Positions 13,676 to 21,077 of a stretch of DNA of 21,077 nt are shown here, in pieces. A program made the translations under genes and the position numbers. The DNA is taken from the NCBI GenBank assembly GCA_002294045.1, contig DBEP01000051.1, positions 46,609 to 67,685 of the forward strand. The letters are read 5' to 3'. Each line of letters begins with the position of its first letter. The first letter of the stretch is position 1. Source of the DNA: Lachnoclostridium sp. UBA903 (GTDB lineage Bacteria; Bacillota; Clostridia; Lachnospirales; Lachnospiraceae). The notes beneath the pieces were generated by a model. It searched no databases and was not told the DNA's origin. It worked only from the letters and a program-made list of their open reading frames with translations.

Positions 13676-15033
13676 ATTATACGAAAAAAGAACAATATGA
13701 CAGAAGTGCATTAAGAATTAATCCTGCCAAAACCTGCCAGCCGGTAGGTGCCATGTATGCGGCGCTGGGGGTTCATGAATGTATGCCTCACAGTCATGGC
13801 TCACAGGGCTGCTGTGCTTTCCACAGAATGTTTTTGACAAGGCACTTTAAAGACCCGGCAATGGCGTCCTCGAGTTCTTTTACCGAAGGTGCTTCCGTAT
13901 TCGGCGGCGGCAGTAATCTGAAGACAGCGGCAAAAAATATATTCGATATTTATAAGCCTGCCATTATTGCTGTGCATACAACCTGCCTGTCCGAAACTAT
14001 CGGTGATGACTTAAACGCATTGATTCAGGGAATCGATATACCGGAAGGCAAGTATATGGTACACACCAATACACCAAGCTACAAAGGTTCCCATATTACC
14101 GGTTTTTCCAATATGGTAGTAAGTTTCATAAATTACCTGTCTAAAACTTCCGGTAAGCACAACGGTAAATTAACCGTTATACCCGGCTTTGTAAACCCGG
14201 GTGATATGAGGGAAATGAAACGTCTTGCAGAATTAATGGGAATTACCTGCACCATGCTTCCTGATACCAGCGGAGTAATGGATGGACCTATGACAGGCAA
14301 GTATGAAATGTATCCCAGGGGCGGTACTACCGTGGAAGAAATCATTGGACTGGGTGATTCCGAATTCACCCTGGCAATCGGCAGGTTTGCCAGCGAAGCC
14401 GGCGCAGAAGCACTGGAGAAGAAATGCCGTGTCCCGTTTAAAACCCTCTTCATGCCCATCGGTATCGGTAATACGGATAGGTATATCATGGAGCTGCAAA
14501 GCTTTAACAAGGAAGAGGTACCTTATGAAATTGAGGAAGAACGGGGGCAGCTGGTAGATATCCTTATTGACATCCATCCCTATACTTATAATAAGAAGGC
14601 CGCCATATTCGGCGATCCGGATACGGTGCTTGGACTGGCGGAATTTGTGATGGAAATGGGTATGATTCCGAAATATCTGGTAACCGGTACGCCGGGAGAT
14701 GCATTTGAAGCAGCAGCGGAAGGCTTATTTGCCAAATTCGGTATGGAAGGCTGCAGGGCAAAAGCTAACAATGACTTGTACGAATTACATCAGTGGATTA
14801 AAGAGGAAAAAGTGGATCTGTTGATTGGCGGCACTCACGGCAAGTATATTGCAAGGGCAGAGGATATTCCGTTTGTCAGGGCAGGATTTCCTATCATTGA
14901 CCGCTATATTCATTCGTATATGCCCTTAGTAGGCTATAAGGGCGGCATGAGACTGGCAGAGCTGATTACCAATGCCCTAATGGACAGACAGGATAGGGAC
15001 AGTACGGAAGAAGATTTTGAAATGGTAATGTAA
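13669..15033 (+). CDS. nifK: Nitrogenase molybdenum-iron protein beta chain
   Basis: A 454-residue beta subunit of the MoFe protein. P-cluster ligands are C23, C48 and C106 (KTCQPVG, GSQGC, HTTC), and the conserved serine is in PSYKGSHITG. It lacks the roughly 50-residue N-terminal extension of proteobacterial NifK, as other clostridial NifK proteins do. Its ATG lies inside nifD (ATGCTAG at the junction), which implies translational coupling and equal amounts of the two subunits; GAGAGGTGA supplies a ribosome binding site inside nifD. A stem-loop follows at 15038-15076. Confidence 0.98.
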   Translation: MLDYTKKEQYDRSALRINPAKTCQPVGAMYAALGVHECMPHSHGSQGCCAFHRMFLTRHFKDPAMASSSSFTEGASVFGGGSNLKTAAKNIFDIYKPAIIAVHTTCLSETIGDDLNALIQGIDIPEGKYMVHTNTPSYKGSHITGFSNMVVSFINYLSKTSGKHNGKLTVIPGFVNPGDMREMKRLAELMGITCTMLPDTSGVMDGPMTGKYEMYPRGGTTVEEIIGLGDSEFTLAIGRFASEAGAEALEKKCRVPFKTLFMPIGIGNTDRYIMELQSFNKEEVPYEIEEERGQLVDILIDIHPYTYNKKAAIFGDPDTVLGLAEFVMEMGMIPKYLVTGTPGDAFEAAAEGLFAKFGMEGCRAKANNDLYELHQWIKEEKVDLLIGGTHGKYIARAEDIPFVRAGFPIIDRYIHSYMPLVGYKGGMRLAELITNALMDRQDRDSTEEDFEMVM

Positions 15034-15037
15034 TATG

Positions 15038-15076
15038 ATTCCCGCAGGATGACAAATGAGTCATTTTTGCGGGAAT
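15038..15076 (+). other. Stem-loop in the nifK-nifE gap
   Basis: ATTCCCGCA (15038-15046) pairs with TGCGGGAAT (15068-15076), and inside it ATGAC/GTCAT forms a second short stem. It begins 5 bases after the nifK stop. There is no T-run after it, so it more likely protects the 3' end of nifHDK mRNA or lowers downstream expression than stops transcription. The following 140 bases to nifE contain no gene. Confidence 0.6.
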
Positions 15077-15223
15077 TATGTGATTATGAAGGATTTCAGC
15101 CTGCTATCGGAACAACGAACTAAATTTCGGCACTTCCGGAATGGGAGCCCGGAAATAAGCAGTTATTAAGGAAACTATCTATGCAACATTTAAAATAAAA
15201 TATTACGAAAGGAAATGTATCAT

Positions 15224-16567
15224 ATGGAAAATGCAAGCGTATTAGATGAGAGAAAAGAATTTATATTATATAAACAAGATGGATGCGGCGGCGGCAAAAT
15301 GAAATGCGATGCGAACAGTGTGTCCGGTTCTGTCAGCCAAAGGGCTTGCGTTTATTGCGGGGCCAGGGTTGTACTCAATCCCATAACGGATGCATTTCAT
15401 ATCGTACATGGTCCCATCGGATGCGCCAGTTATACCTGGGATATCAGGGGAAGCTTATCCAGCGGGGATGATTTATACCGGAACAGTTTTTCCACAGATT
15501 TAAGGGAACAGGATGTTATTTTCGGCGGCGAAAAGAAATTGACGGCCGCAATAGAAGAAATTGTCCCCAGATACCATCCCAGGTTAATCTTTGTCTATGC
15601 CACCTGTATAGTGGGAGTAATTGGGGATGATGTAGATGCCGTCTGTAAGGCAATGTCGGAAAAATATAATATCCGGGTAATACCCGTTAAGTCACCGGGT
15701 TTTTCCGGTAATAAATCGGTAGGGTATAAAATGGCCTGCAATGCCATTATGGAATTAATATCAAGGCATAATTCCGTTAAGAAGAAGGGGGTTAACATCC
15801 TGGGCGATTTTAACCTTGCGGGAGAAATGTGGATTATAAAAGACTATTTAAGAAAAATCGGAATACCGGTGGTATCTACCTTTACCGGGGATTCCAGCTA
15901 TGACTCCCTGATAAAAGCCTCTGCCGCCGAACTAAATATAGTCCAGTGTGCGGGTTCCAGCACTTACCTGGCAAAGCGGATGGAAGAAGAGATGGGAATA
16001 CCTTATATTAAAGTGAGCTTTTTTGGAATTGAAGATACCACGGGTTCCTTAATCCGCATTGCGGAAGCCATAAAGGATGAAGAAGCGAAACAGAAAGCTA
16101 TCGGTTTTACCGGAGCGGAAACGAAAAAGCTTGAGGATTTTCTAAGGAGATACCGCAGGAACCTGGAAGGGAAAAAAGCCGCCATATATGTGGGAGGCGG
16201 CTTTAAAGCAATTTCCCTCATCCGGCAATTTAAGTCCATGGGAATGGAAACGGTCGTGGTCGGTACCCAGACCGGCAAAAAAGACGATTATGAAATAATT
16301 GAAAGCCTTGTAAATAAGGATACCGTTATCCTGGATGATACCAATCCGGCCGAACTGGAGAAGTTCATGAAAGAAAAAGGAGCCCATATCCTGGTAGGAG
16401 GAGTAAAAGAAAGGCCTTTGGCTTACAAACTCGGCATTGCATTCTGTGACCATAACCATGAAAGAAAGCATCCTTTGTGCGGATTTGACGGAGTTGTTAA
16501 TTTTATCAGGGAAATCAACCGGAGCATGAACAATCCGGTGTGGAAATACGTAAAAGAAGAACTGTAA
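15224..16567 (+). CDS. nifE: FeMo-cofactor scaffold protein NifE
   Basis: A 447-residue NifD homologue that, with NifN, forms the scaffold on which the NifB-cofactor is matured with Mo and homocitrate. Cluster ligand cysteines are C42, C67 and C128; a cysteine equivalent to the NifD cofactor ligand is kept (VQCAGSS). The stretch KHPLCGFDG near the C-terminus is typical of NifE. I chose the ATG at 15224 because AAAGGAA lies 9 bases before it; the in-frame ATG at 15215 starts inside that spacing and is too close. Most of the divergence from NifD is the missing clostridial insertion. A small hairpin overlaps the stop codon. Confidence 0.96.
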   Translation: MENASVLDERKEFILYKQDGCGGGKMKCDANSVSGSVSQRACVYCGARVVLNPITDAFHIVHGPIGCASYTWDIRGSLSSGDDLYRNSFSTDLREQDVIFGGEKKLTAAIEEIVPRYHPRLIFVYATCIVGVIGDDVDAVCKAMSEKYNIRVIPVKSPGFSGNKSVGYKMACNAIMELISRHNSVKKKGVNILGDFNLAGEMWIIKDYLRKIGIPVVSTFTGDSSYDSLIKASAAELNIVQCAGSSTYLAKRMEEEMGIPYIKVSFFGIEDTTGSLIRIAEAIKDEEAKQKAIGFTGAETKKLEDFLRRYRRNLEGKKAAIYVGGGFKAISLIRQFKSMGMETVVVGTQTGKKDDYEIIESLVNKDTVILDDTNPAELEKFMKEKGAHILVGGVKERPLAYKLGIAFCDHNHERKHPLCGFDGVVNFIREINRSMNNPVWKYVKEEL

Positions 16568-16577
16568 TTATACAGTT
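16560..16577 (+). other. Stem-loop over the nifE stop codon
   Basis: AACTGTA (16560-16566) and TACAGTT (16571-16577) form a 7-bp stem with loop ATTA that spans the nifE stop. A second small stem CCGGG/CCCGG (16611-16624) lies shortly before the nifN-B ribosome binding site. These may affect mRNA stability or coupling between the genes; no T-run is present. Confidence 0.35.
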
Positions 16578-16646
16578 ATAAGGGTTCCCTGCTTTTAGTT
16601 TTAAGCAAGACCGGGGTATCCCGGATTATGCGGAAAAGAGGTTGGT

Positions 16647-19475
16647 ATGAGAGGAACATTGGTTAATTTAAACGTGAATCCCTGCAAGATGTGTATGCCC
16701 ATGGGGACTGTGACGGCATTTTACGGAATAAAAAAATGCATGACCATTCTCCACGGTTCCCAGGGCTGCAGCACTTACATCAGAAGGCATATGGCTACCC
16801 ACTATAATGAACCTGTGGATATTGCTTCTTCTTCCCTGACGGAAGAAGGAACCGTATACGGAGGGGAGCAGAATCTGATAAAAGGTCTTAAGAATCTGAT
16901 TGCAGTTTATGAACCGGAAGTGATTGCCGTTGCAACAACCTGTCTTGCAGAGACAATCGGTGAAGACATTGTCAGGATTATCGATAAATTTTACAACGAA
17001 AATCCGGAATATAAAAATATAAAGGTCATACCGGTACCGTCGGCGGGTTACGCAGGAACTCAGTTTGAAGGATATAGGAACGCATTGTATCAGCTTGTGA
17101 GAAATGCGGATATGAATCCGGCGAAAAACCAAAAGGTTAACATTGTAACCAGTCTTCTTTCTCCCGCAGATACCAGGTATTTAAAAGAATTACTGGAAAG
17201 TTATTGCATCGATTATATATTGCTGCCGGATTTGTCGGAGAATCTGGACGGAATCTATAAACCTCAATACGAAAAACTGCCTTCCCAGGGTACGGATATA
17301 AAGGACATTAAAAAAATGGCAGGAGCCCGTTTCACCATAGAATTGTCCGCTTTTACCGGGGATAACCTGTCTGTGGCGGAATATCTTAATGAAACCTATG
17401 ATGTTCCTTATCAAAAGTGCAACCTGCCCGTCGGTTTAAGGGATAATGATTCCTTATTACGGCTTTTAGAGAAAATATCCGGAAAAAGAACTCCGGAAAA
17501 ACTGAAAAAACAAAGAGGGCGTTTTCTGGATGCTATGGTGGATTCCCATAAATATAACGGGGAAGCGAAAGCGGCGGTTTACGGAGAACCGGATTTTGTA
17601 TACAGTACCGTCCGTTTGTGCGCAGAAAACGGAATTATGCCCATGATAGCTGCCACAGGGTCTAAATGCAGCGGTTTAAAAGCCATGCTGGAAAAGGAAA
17701 TAAGTGAAGTTGCGGAAAGCTATTTTATGGATGAATATAAAATACTGGATGATGCGGACTTTCAGACTATTGAAGAATACGCCGGAGAATTAGGAGTAAA
17801 TGTGCTAATCGGCAATTCGGACGGCAGAAGAATAGCGGAAAAATCGGGAATTGATTTAGTGCGCCGAAGTTTTCCGGTTCATGACCGGGTCGGAGGCCAA
17901 AGGCTTCGTACCTTAGGTTACGAAGGCGCTTTAAGTTTTCTGGACGATATTTCCAATGTTATTTTGGCAAAGAAAGAAAATACCTTTCGTGAAAAGCTGT
18001 ATAGGCAGTATTACAAAGAAGATAAGTTAAAAGATGCAAGGCGGCAGATAGATAATAATATTGTGGAGCTTAAGATACATAAATATAAGAAGGAGAATTA
18101 TATTGCAAAAAAAACAGCAGAGGAAAAAACGGCAACACATCCCTGTTTTAACTGCGGTGCCCATGATTATGCCAGAATCCATCTGCCGGTTGCCCCAAAA
18201 TGCAATATCAGCTGCAACTACTGTGTCAGAAAATATGATTGTCCCAACGAGAGCAGGCCAGGTGTTACGACGGATATCCTGAAACCGGAAGAAGCCTTCC
18301 GCAAATATATGGAGGTTAAAAGAAAGGTTACCAATCTGTCCGTAGTGGGAATTGCTGGTCCGGGAGATGCCCTGGCCAATTTTGAGGAAACGAAGAAAAC
18401 GCTGGAATTAATCCGTGAACAGGACAAAGAAGTAACCTTTTGCCTGTCAACCAATGGACTTATGCTTCCGCAGTATGCCGCTGCTCTCATAAACTTAGGG
18501 GTATCCCATGTTACGGTGACCATGAATGCGGTTGACCCTGAAATCGGCGGCAAAATATATAAATATGTGAATTATATGGGCTCCTATTATTATGGAGAAA
18601 CCGCTGCATCTATTTTGCTGGCCAATCAGCTGGCCGGTATAAAAATGCTTGCTTCAGAAGGCATTATATGCAAGGTTAACATTGTTATGTTAAAAGGGAT
18701 TAATGAGGAACATATCCCGGAAGTGGTTAAAAAAGTGAAGGAAACCGGCGGAACCATAACCAATATAATGCAATTGATTCCCGTGAAGGGAAGTGTATTT
18801 GAGGATTTGCCCCTGGTTAATAACAAGGAAATTATGGCAATGCGGAAACAATGCGGGGAAACCATGCCGCAGATGTATCATTGCAAACAGTGCCGTGCGG
18901 ATGCAATCGGAACACTGGAAAGTGACAGGTCCATAGAATTCAATGCCTGTCATAGAGTCGGAAATGCAAAAACGATAGGAGAAGATAATAAAAACCGTAA
19001 TAACGACAACACAACCGGAGCGGATATAAAAACCGGAAGCAGTTATGAAATAAAAACGGGTAAAGGGAGTGAAGCAAATATGATTGATATGGCGGAAGCG
19101 GATGACAAAGCAAGGGGCAGGGAGAGAATAATCCAGATCGCAGTGGCAACCAAGAGCGGAATGCTGGTGGACCAGCATTTCGGTCATGCTTCGGAATTCT
19201 ATGTATATGAATATAATCATGGAAACGCAGTGTTCAAAGAAAAAAGAAGCATTGAAAAGTATTGTACCGGCAGTGAAGAATGCGGTGAAAAAGAAAACAG
19301 AATGGAGACCATTATTAAAACCATAGCGGATTGTGATGCGGTTATAGCAATGCGGATTGGAGAGTCCCCTAAAACAAAATTAAGACAGAGAGGAATCCGG
19401 GTTTTTACTACCTATGACAGAATCGAAGAGTCCGTAAAAAAGGCCGTATCGGAGTTTTCCTCTGATTTATGCTGA
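16647..19475 (+). CDS. nifN-B: NifN-NifB fusion protein (FeMo-cofactor biosynthesis)
   Basis: A 942-residue fusion of three parts. Residues 1 to about 445 are NifN, the NifE partner, with conserved C13, C41 and C99. After a basic linker, about 495-770 are NifB, the radical SAM enzyme that makes the 8Fe-9S-C core: C519, C523 and C526 bind the SAM cluster, and C500, C746 and C749 fall at positions used for the other clusters; ESRPGV and AGPGDALAN are intact. A polar Asn/Thr/Lys-rich stretch (about 775-825) leads to a NifX-like cofactor-binding domain (828-942). The NifN-B fusion is known from C. pasteurianum. AAGAGG precedes the ATG. It physically joins the core-building enzyme to the scaffold that receives the product. 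Confidence 0.96.
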   Translation: MRGTLVNLNVNPCKMCMPMGTVTAFYGIKKCMTILHGSQGCSTYIRRHMATHYNEPVDIASSSLTEEGTVYGGEQNLIKGLKNLIAVYEPEVIAVATTCLAETIGEDIVRIIDKFYNENPEYKNIKVIPVPSAGYAGTQFEGYRNALYQLVRNADMNPAKNQKVNIVTSLLSPADTRYLKELLESYCIDYILLPDLSENLDGIYKPQYEKLPSQGTDIKDIKKMAGARFTIELSAFTGDNLSVAEYLNETYDVPYQKCNLPVGLRDNDSLLRLLEKISGKRTPEKLKKQRGRFLDAMVDSHKYNGEAKAAVYGEPDFVYSTVRLCAENGIMPMIAATGSKCSGLKAMLEKEISEVAESYFMDEYKILDDADFQTIEEYAGELGVNVLIGNSDGRRIAEKSGIDLVRRSFPVHDRVGGQRLRTLGYEGALSFLDDISNVILAKKENTFREKLYRQYYKEDKLKDARRQIDNNIVELKIHKYKKENYIAKKTAEEKTATHPCFNCGAHDYARIHLPVAPKCNISCNYCVRKYDCPNESRPGVTTDILKPEEAFRKYMEVKRKVTNLSVVGIAGPGDALANFEETKKTLELIREQDKEVTFCLSTNGLMLPQYAAALINLGVSHVTVTMNAVDPEIGGKIYKYVNYMGSYYYGETAASILLANQLAGIKMLASEGIICKVNIVMLKGINEEHIPEVVKKVKETGGTITNIMQLIPVKGSVFEDLPLVNNKEIMAMRKQCGETMPQMYHCKQCRADAIGTLESDRSIEFNACHRVGNAKTIGEDNKNRNNDNTTGADIKTGSSYEIKTGKGSEANMIDMAEADDKARGRERIIQIAVATKSGMLVDQHFGHASEFYVYEYNHGNAVFKEKRSIEKYCTGSEECGEKENRMETIIKTIADCDAVIAMRIGESPKTKLRQRGIRVFTTYDRIEESVKKAVSEFSSDLC

Positions 19476-19499
19476 TTATAAGAAAGAAAGGAGATTATT

Positions 19500-19808
19500 A
19501 TGGTTTGTCCGAAATACCACATATTTATTTGTACCAGCTGCCGTATTAACGGGGTTCAGAAAGGTTTTTGTTTTTCCAAAGATTCCGTTGATATCGTGCA
19601 GAAATTCATGGAGGAGGTTAATGACAGGGATTTATCCGGGGATGTCATGATTACCAATACAGGATGTTTTGGTATCTGTGACAAAGGTCCTGTTGCCGTG
19701 GTTTACCCGGAAGGAGTCTGGTACGGCAATCTGACGGAGGAAGACGTGGAAACAATTATGGAACAGCATATGGAAGGCGGAGAAGCAGTAAAGGAATTGA
19801 TGATTTAA
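19500..19808 (+). CDS. Thioredoxin-like 2Fe-2S ferredoxin
   Basis: A 102-residue protein closely resembling the C. pasteurianum 2Fe-2S ferredoxin (2FeCpFd), a thioredoxin-fold ferredoxin known to interact with the MoFe protein. The cluster ligands of that protein (C11, C24, C56, C60) and the nearby C14 are at the same positions; an extra C3 is also present. The end GVWYGNLTEEDVETIMEQH is typical. AAAGGAG lies 7 bases before the ATG and the gene starts 24 bases after nifN-B, so it is part of the operon. An electron-carrier or assembly role is likely; the exact role is not settled. Confidence 0.94.
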   Translation: MVCPKYHIFICTSCRINGVQKGFCFSKDSVDIVQKFMEEVNDRDLSGDVMITNTGCFGICDKGPVAVVYPEGVWYGNLTEEDVETIMEQHMEGGEAVKELMI

Positions 19809-19831
19809 CTCTTACAGAAGGGCAGGGCATT

Positions 19832-19860
19832 CAGCCCGGCACAAGTATTTTTCAAACACA
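19832..19860 (+). repeat. Dispersed intergenic motif, copy 2
   Basis: This copy matches 20-48 at 28 of 29 bases and shares GCAT just before the core. It fills most of the gap between the ferredoxin and nifV-omega and ends about 20 bases before the nifV-omega ribosome binding site (GGAGGGAG). AGAAG and CTTCT flank it, as AGCATCC/GGATGCT flank copy 1, so a closing stem may be kept although its sequence differs. Confidence 0.6.
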
Positions 19861-19898
19861 ATCCAGAACTTCTTAATGAGGGAGGGAGAGATGGCAGC

Positions 19899-20870
19899 AT
19901 GATTCGAATTATCGATAATACTTTAACCGGATTTGATGGACGACTGCCATCAAAGAACGATTTGCACCTGTTTTGTAAATCACTGGTAAATATTGGCGTA
20001 GATATGGTTGAATTATCAAAAGCGGCATACAAAAAAATGGAAGGGTTGCCTGGGGAAGGCAATTATGTTCTACGTATTGACTTTGCAGATGAGATAATAA
20101 AATATCCCGGTTTCAGCCGGTACACATGCCATCAGGAAGGCAGCCAGGAGAAAATAATCCGGGAAATCCAAATGAACGATGCAAGGGAGATTATTAAATT
20201 AAGGGAACTGGGCAGCTGTAAGGAACTTCGCATTACCGGCCTGGACGATTTAATTTGCGGCGCCTATGATAAAACAATGAAAGAAATAAAAAGAGTGCTG
20301 CCAAACAGTAAAATTAATTTCTGCCCTGAAAACACATATCATTGTGCCAGTGCTCTGGCAGTCCAGTGGCTTTTAAATTACGGAAACGACGTAACCACAA
20401 GCTTTGCCGGATGGAAAAACAATGGGGCCACCGAGGAAGTGATTATGGCGCTGCGCCTGGCTGTCCGGCATAAACCGAACCGTGATTTAACCATACTGCC
20501 TGCGATGACAAAACTTTTTGAAAAAATAACAAATACCGGGATAGCCAACAAAAAACCTGTTATCGGGAAAAATATATTCAAAGTAGAAGCAGGAATCCAT
20601 GCCGACGGGTTAAAGAAAAATCCTGCTACCTATGAAGCCTATGAACCTGGCTGCGTCGGCGGCAGAACGGAAATCGTAATAGGAAAGCATTCCGGAATAA
20701 AGGCCGTTAAGTTAAAAATGGAGGAATTGAATTTTGCCGTCCCGGAGGAAAGAATAGCGGAGAAAATCCTGAACTTAGTCAGGGAAGTTTGTACGGAAAA
20801 CGGAACCAGTTTAAGGGATGATGAGTTTAAAGAGCTGGCTGTTGAGGTGATTGCCCATGAAAGAGAATAA
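19899..20870 (+). CDS. nifV-omega: Homocitrate synthase omega subunit (C-terminal part)
   Basis: A 323-residue protein. Its second half (from about residue 228, VEAGIHADGLKKNP to the end) is the lid and C-terminal region of NifV/LeuA-type synthases, with IGKHSG and the EAGIHADG motif. Its first half is a degenerate TIM barrel: the usual DTTLRDGEQ is DNTLTGFDG, without the catalytic Arg-Asp, and the HxH metal pair has become YHCAS. It must therefore rely on the NifV-alpha subunit for the catalytic barrel. In C. pasteurianum, nifV-omega and nifV-alpha are likewise separate genes in this order. The ATG at 19899 has GGAGGGAG upstream; an ATG at 19891 runs only three codons. It overlaps nifV-alpha by 14 bases. 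Confidence 0.92.
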   Translation: MIRIIDNTLTGFDGRLPSKNDLHLFCKSLVNIGVDMVELSKAAYKKMEGLPGEGNYVLRIDFADEIIKYPGFSRYTCHQEGSQEKIIREIQMNDAREIIKLRELGSCKELRITGLDDLICGAYDKTMKEIKRVLPNSKINFCPENTYHCASALAVQWLLNYGNDVTTSFAGWKNNGATEEVIMALRLAVRHKPNRDLTILPAMTKLFEKITNTGIANKKPVIGKNIFKVEAGIHADGLKKNPATYEAYEPGCVGGRTEIVIGKHSGIKAVKLKMEELNFAVPEERIAEKILNLVREVCTENGTSLRDDEFKELAVEVIAHERE

Positions 20871-21077
20871 ATTTATTGTGGATACAACCCTGAGAGACGG
20901 AGAGCAAAGTCCGGGAATTGCCCTCTGTACAGAAGCTAAGGTGAAAATAGCAAAATTACTGGATGAAATCGGGGTATATGAAATCGAAGCGGGAGTACCC
21001 TGCATCAGTCCCGCAGAAACAGATGGAATCAGAGAAATAATCGAAAATACAAAGAAGGCGAAAATATCGGTATGGAG
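20857..21077 (+). CDS. nifV-alpha: Homocitrate synthase alpha subunit (N-terminal catalytic part), cut by the window end
   Basis: The first 73 codons are present; the gene runs off the window. It begins MKENKFIVDTTLRDGEQSPG, the intact catalytic motif of the HMG-CoA-lyase-like TIM barrel that joins acetyl-CoA to 2-oxoglutarate. Homocitrate is the organic part of FeMo-cofactor. Its ATG lies within nifV-omega (14-base overlap), with GAGGTG 8 bases before it, so the two subunits are translationally coupled. EAGVPCISPAE is typical of NifV. Confidence 0.92.
   Translation, partial: MKENKFIVDTTLRDGEQSPGIALCTEAKVKIAKLLDEIGVYEIEAGVPCISPAETDGIREIIENTKKAKISVW

Noticed and set aside
16668..17132. 154-codon minus-strand ORF opposite nifN
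   Set aside because: Antisense shadow of a clearly conserved NifN sequence, with no ribosome binding site or recognisable domain.
18690..19220. 176-codon minus-strand ORF inside nifN-B
   Set aside because: It is a shadow of the fusion gene. The translation is rich in Phe, His, Ile and Cys with no domain, and the plus-strand reading is clearly conserved.

Overview
The window looks like chromosomal DNA from a moderately AT-rich, spore-forming, anaerobic Firmicute of class Clostridia, probably Lachnospiraceae. The clues are the nif genes, which follow the Clostridium pasteurianum pattern (NifD with a clostridial insertion, a NifN-B fusion, a split homocitrate synthase, and a thioredoxin-like 2Fe-2S ferredoxin), a spore-cortex-lytic-type glycosidase, purine-rich Shine-Dalgarno sites and housekeeping-type (TTGACA / TATAAT) promoters. 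The genus is inference. No rRNA, tRNA, IS transposase or CRISPR array was seen.

Left part (1-6411), ordinary accessory functions. A polar amino acid ABC transporter (permease and ATPase, + strand) converges on a minus-strand block read from right to left: an OhrR-type MarR regulator (5561-5073), an MsbA-like ABC exporter (5007-3271) and a LysM/GH18 YaaH/SleL-like protein (3128-1842). A glutathione peroxidase (5866-6411) diverges from ohrR, with OhrR-box-like sequences in the shared control region.

Middle part (6412-10451), nitrogen supply and control. A long leader with a near-consensus promoter and an immediately following intrinsic terminator precedes an ammonium channel fused to a C-terminal PII domain (6902-8602). 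A zinc alcohol dehydrogenase (8870-9997) follows. The 454-base region before nifH carries a likely promoter, a very strong terminator hairpin and a structured repeat. A homologous copy of that repeat lies just after amt.

Right part (10452-21077), the nitrogen fixation cluster, all on +: nifH, nifI1, nifI2, nifD, nifK, nifE, nifN-B, a 2Fe-2S ferredoxin gene, nifV-omega and the start of nifV-alpha (cut by the window end). NifH is the Fe protein and NifDK the MoFe protein. NifB builds the cofactor core, NifEN matures it, the two NifV subunits make homocitrate, and NifI1/NifI2 are the PII-like switches known in archaea and clostridia to turn the enzyme off when ammonium appears.

The nif genes match a known layout. 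The less explained material lies in the intergenic regions: a roughly 100-base structured repeat found twice, each copy directly after an intrinsic terminator whose T-run also forms the arm of a second hairpin; a third such terminator/hairpin pair in the amt leader; promoter-then-terminator leaders before both amt and nifH; and a 28-29-base motif found three times.
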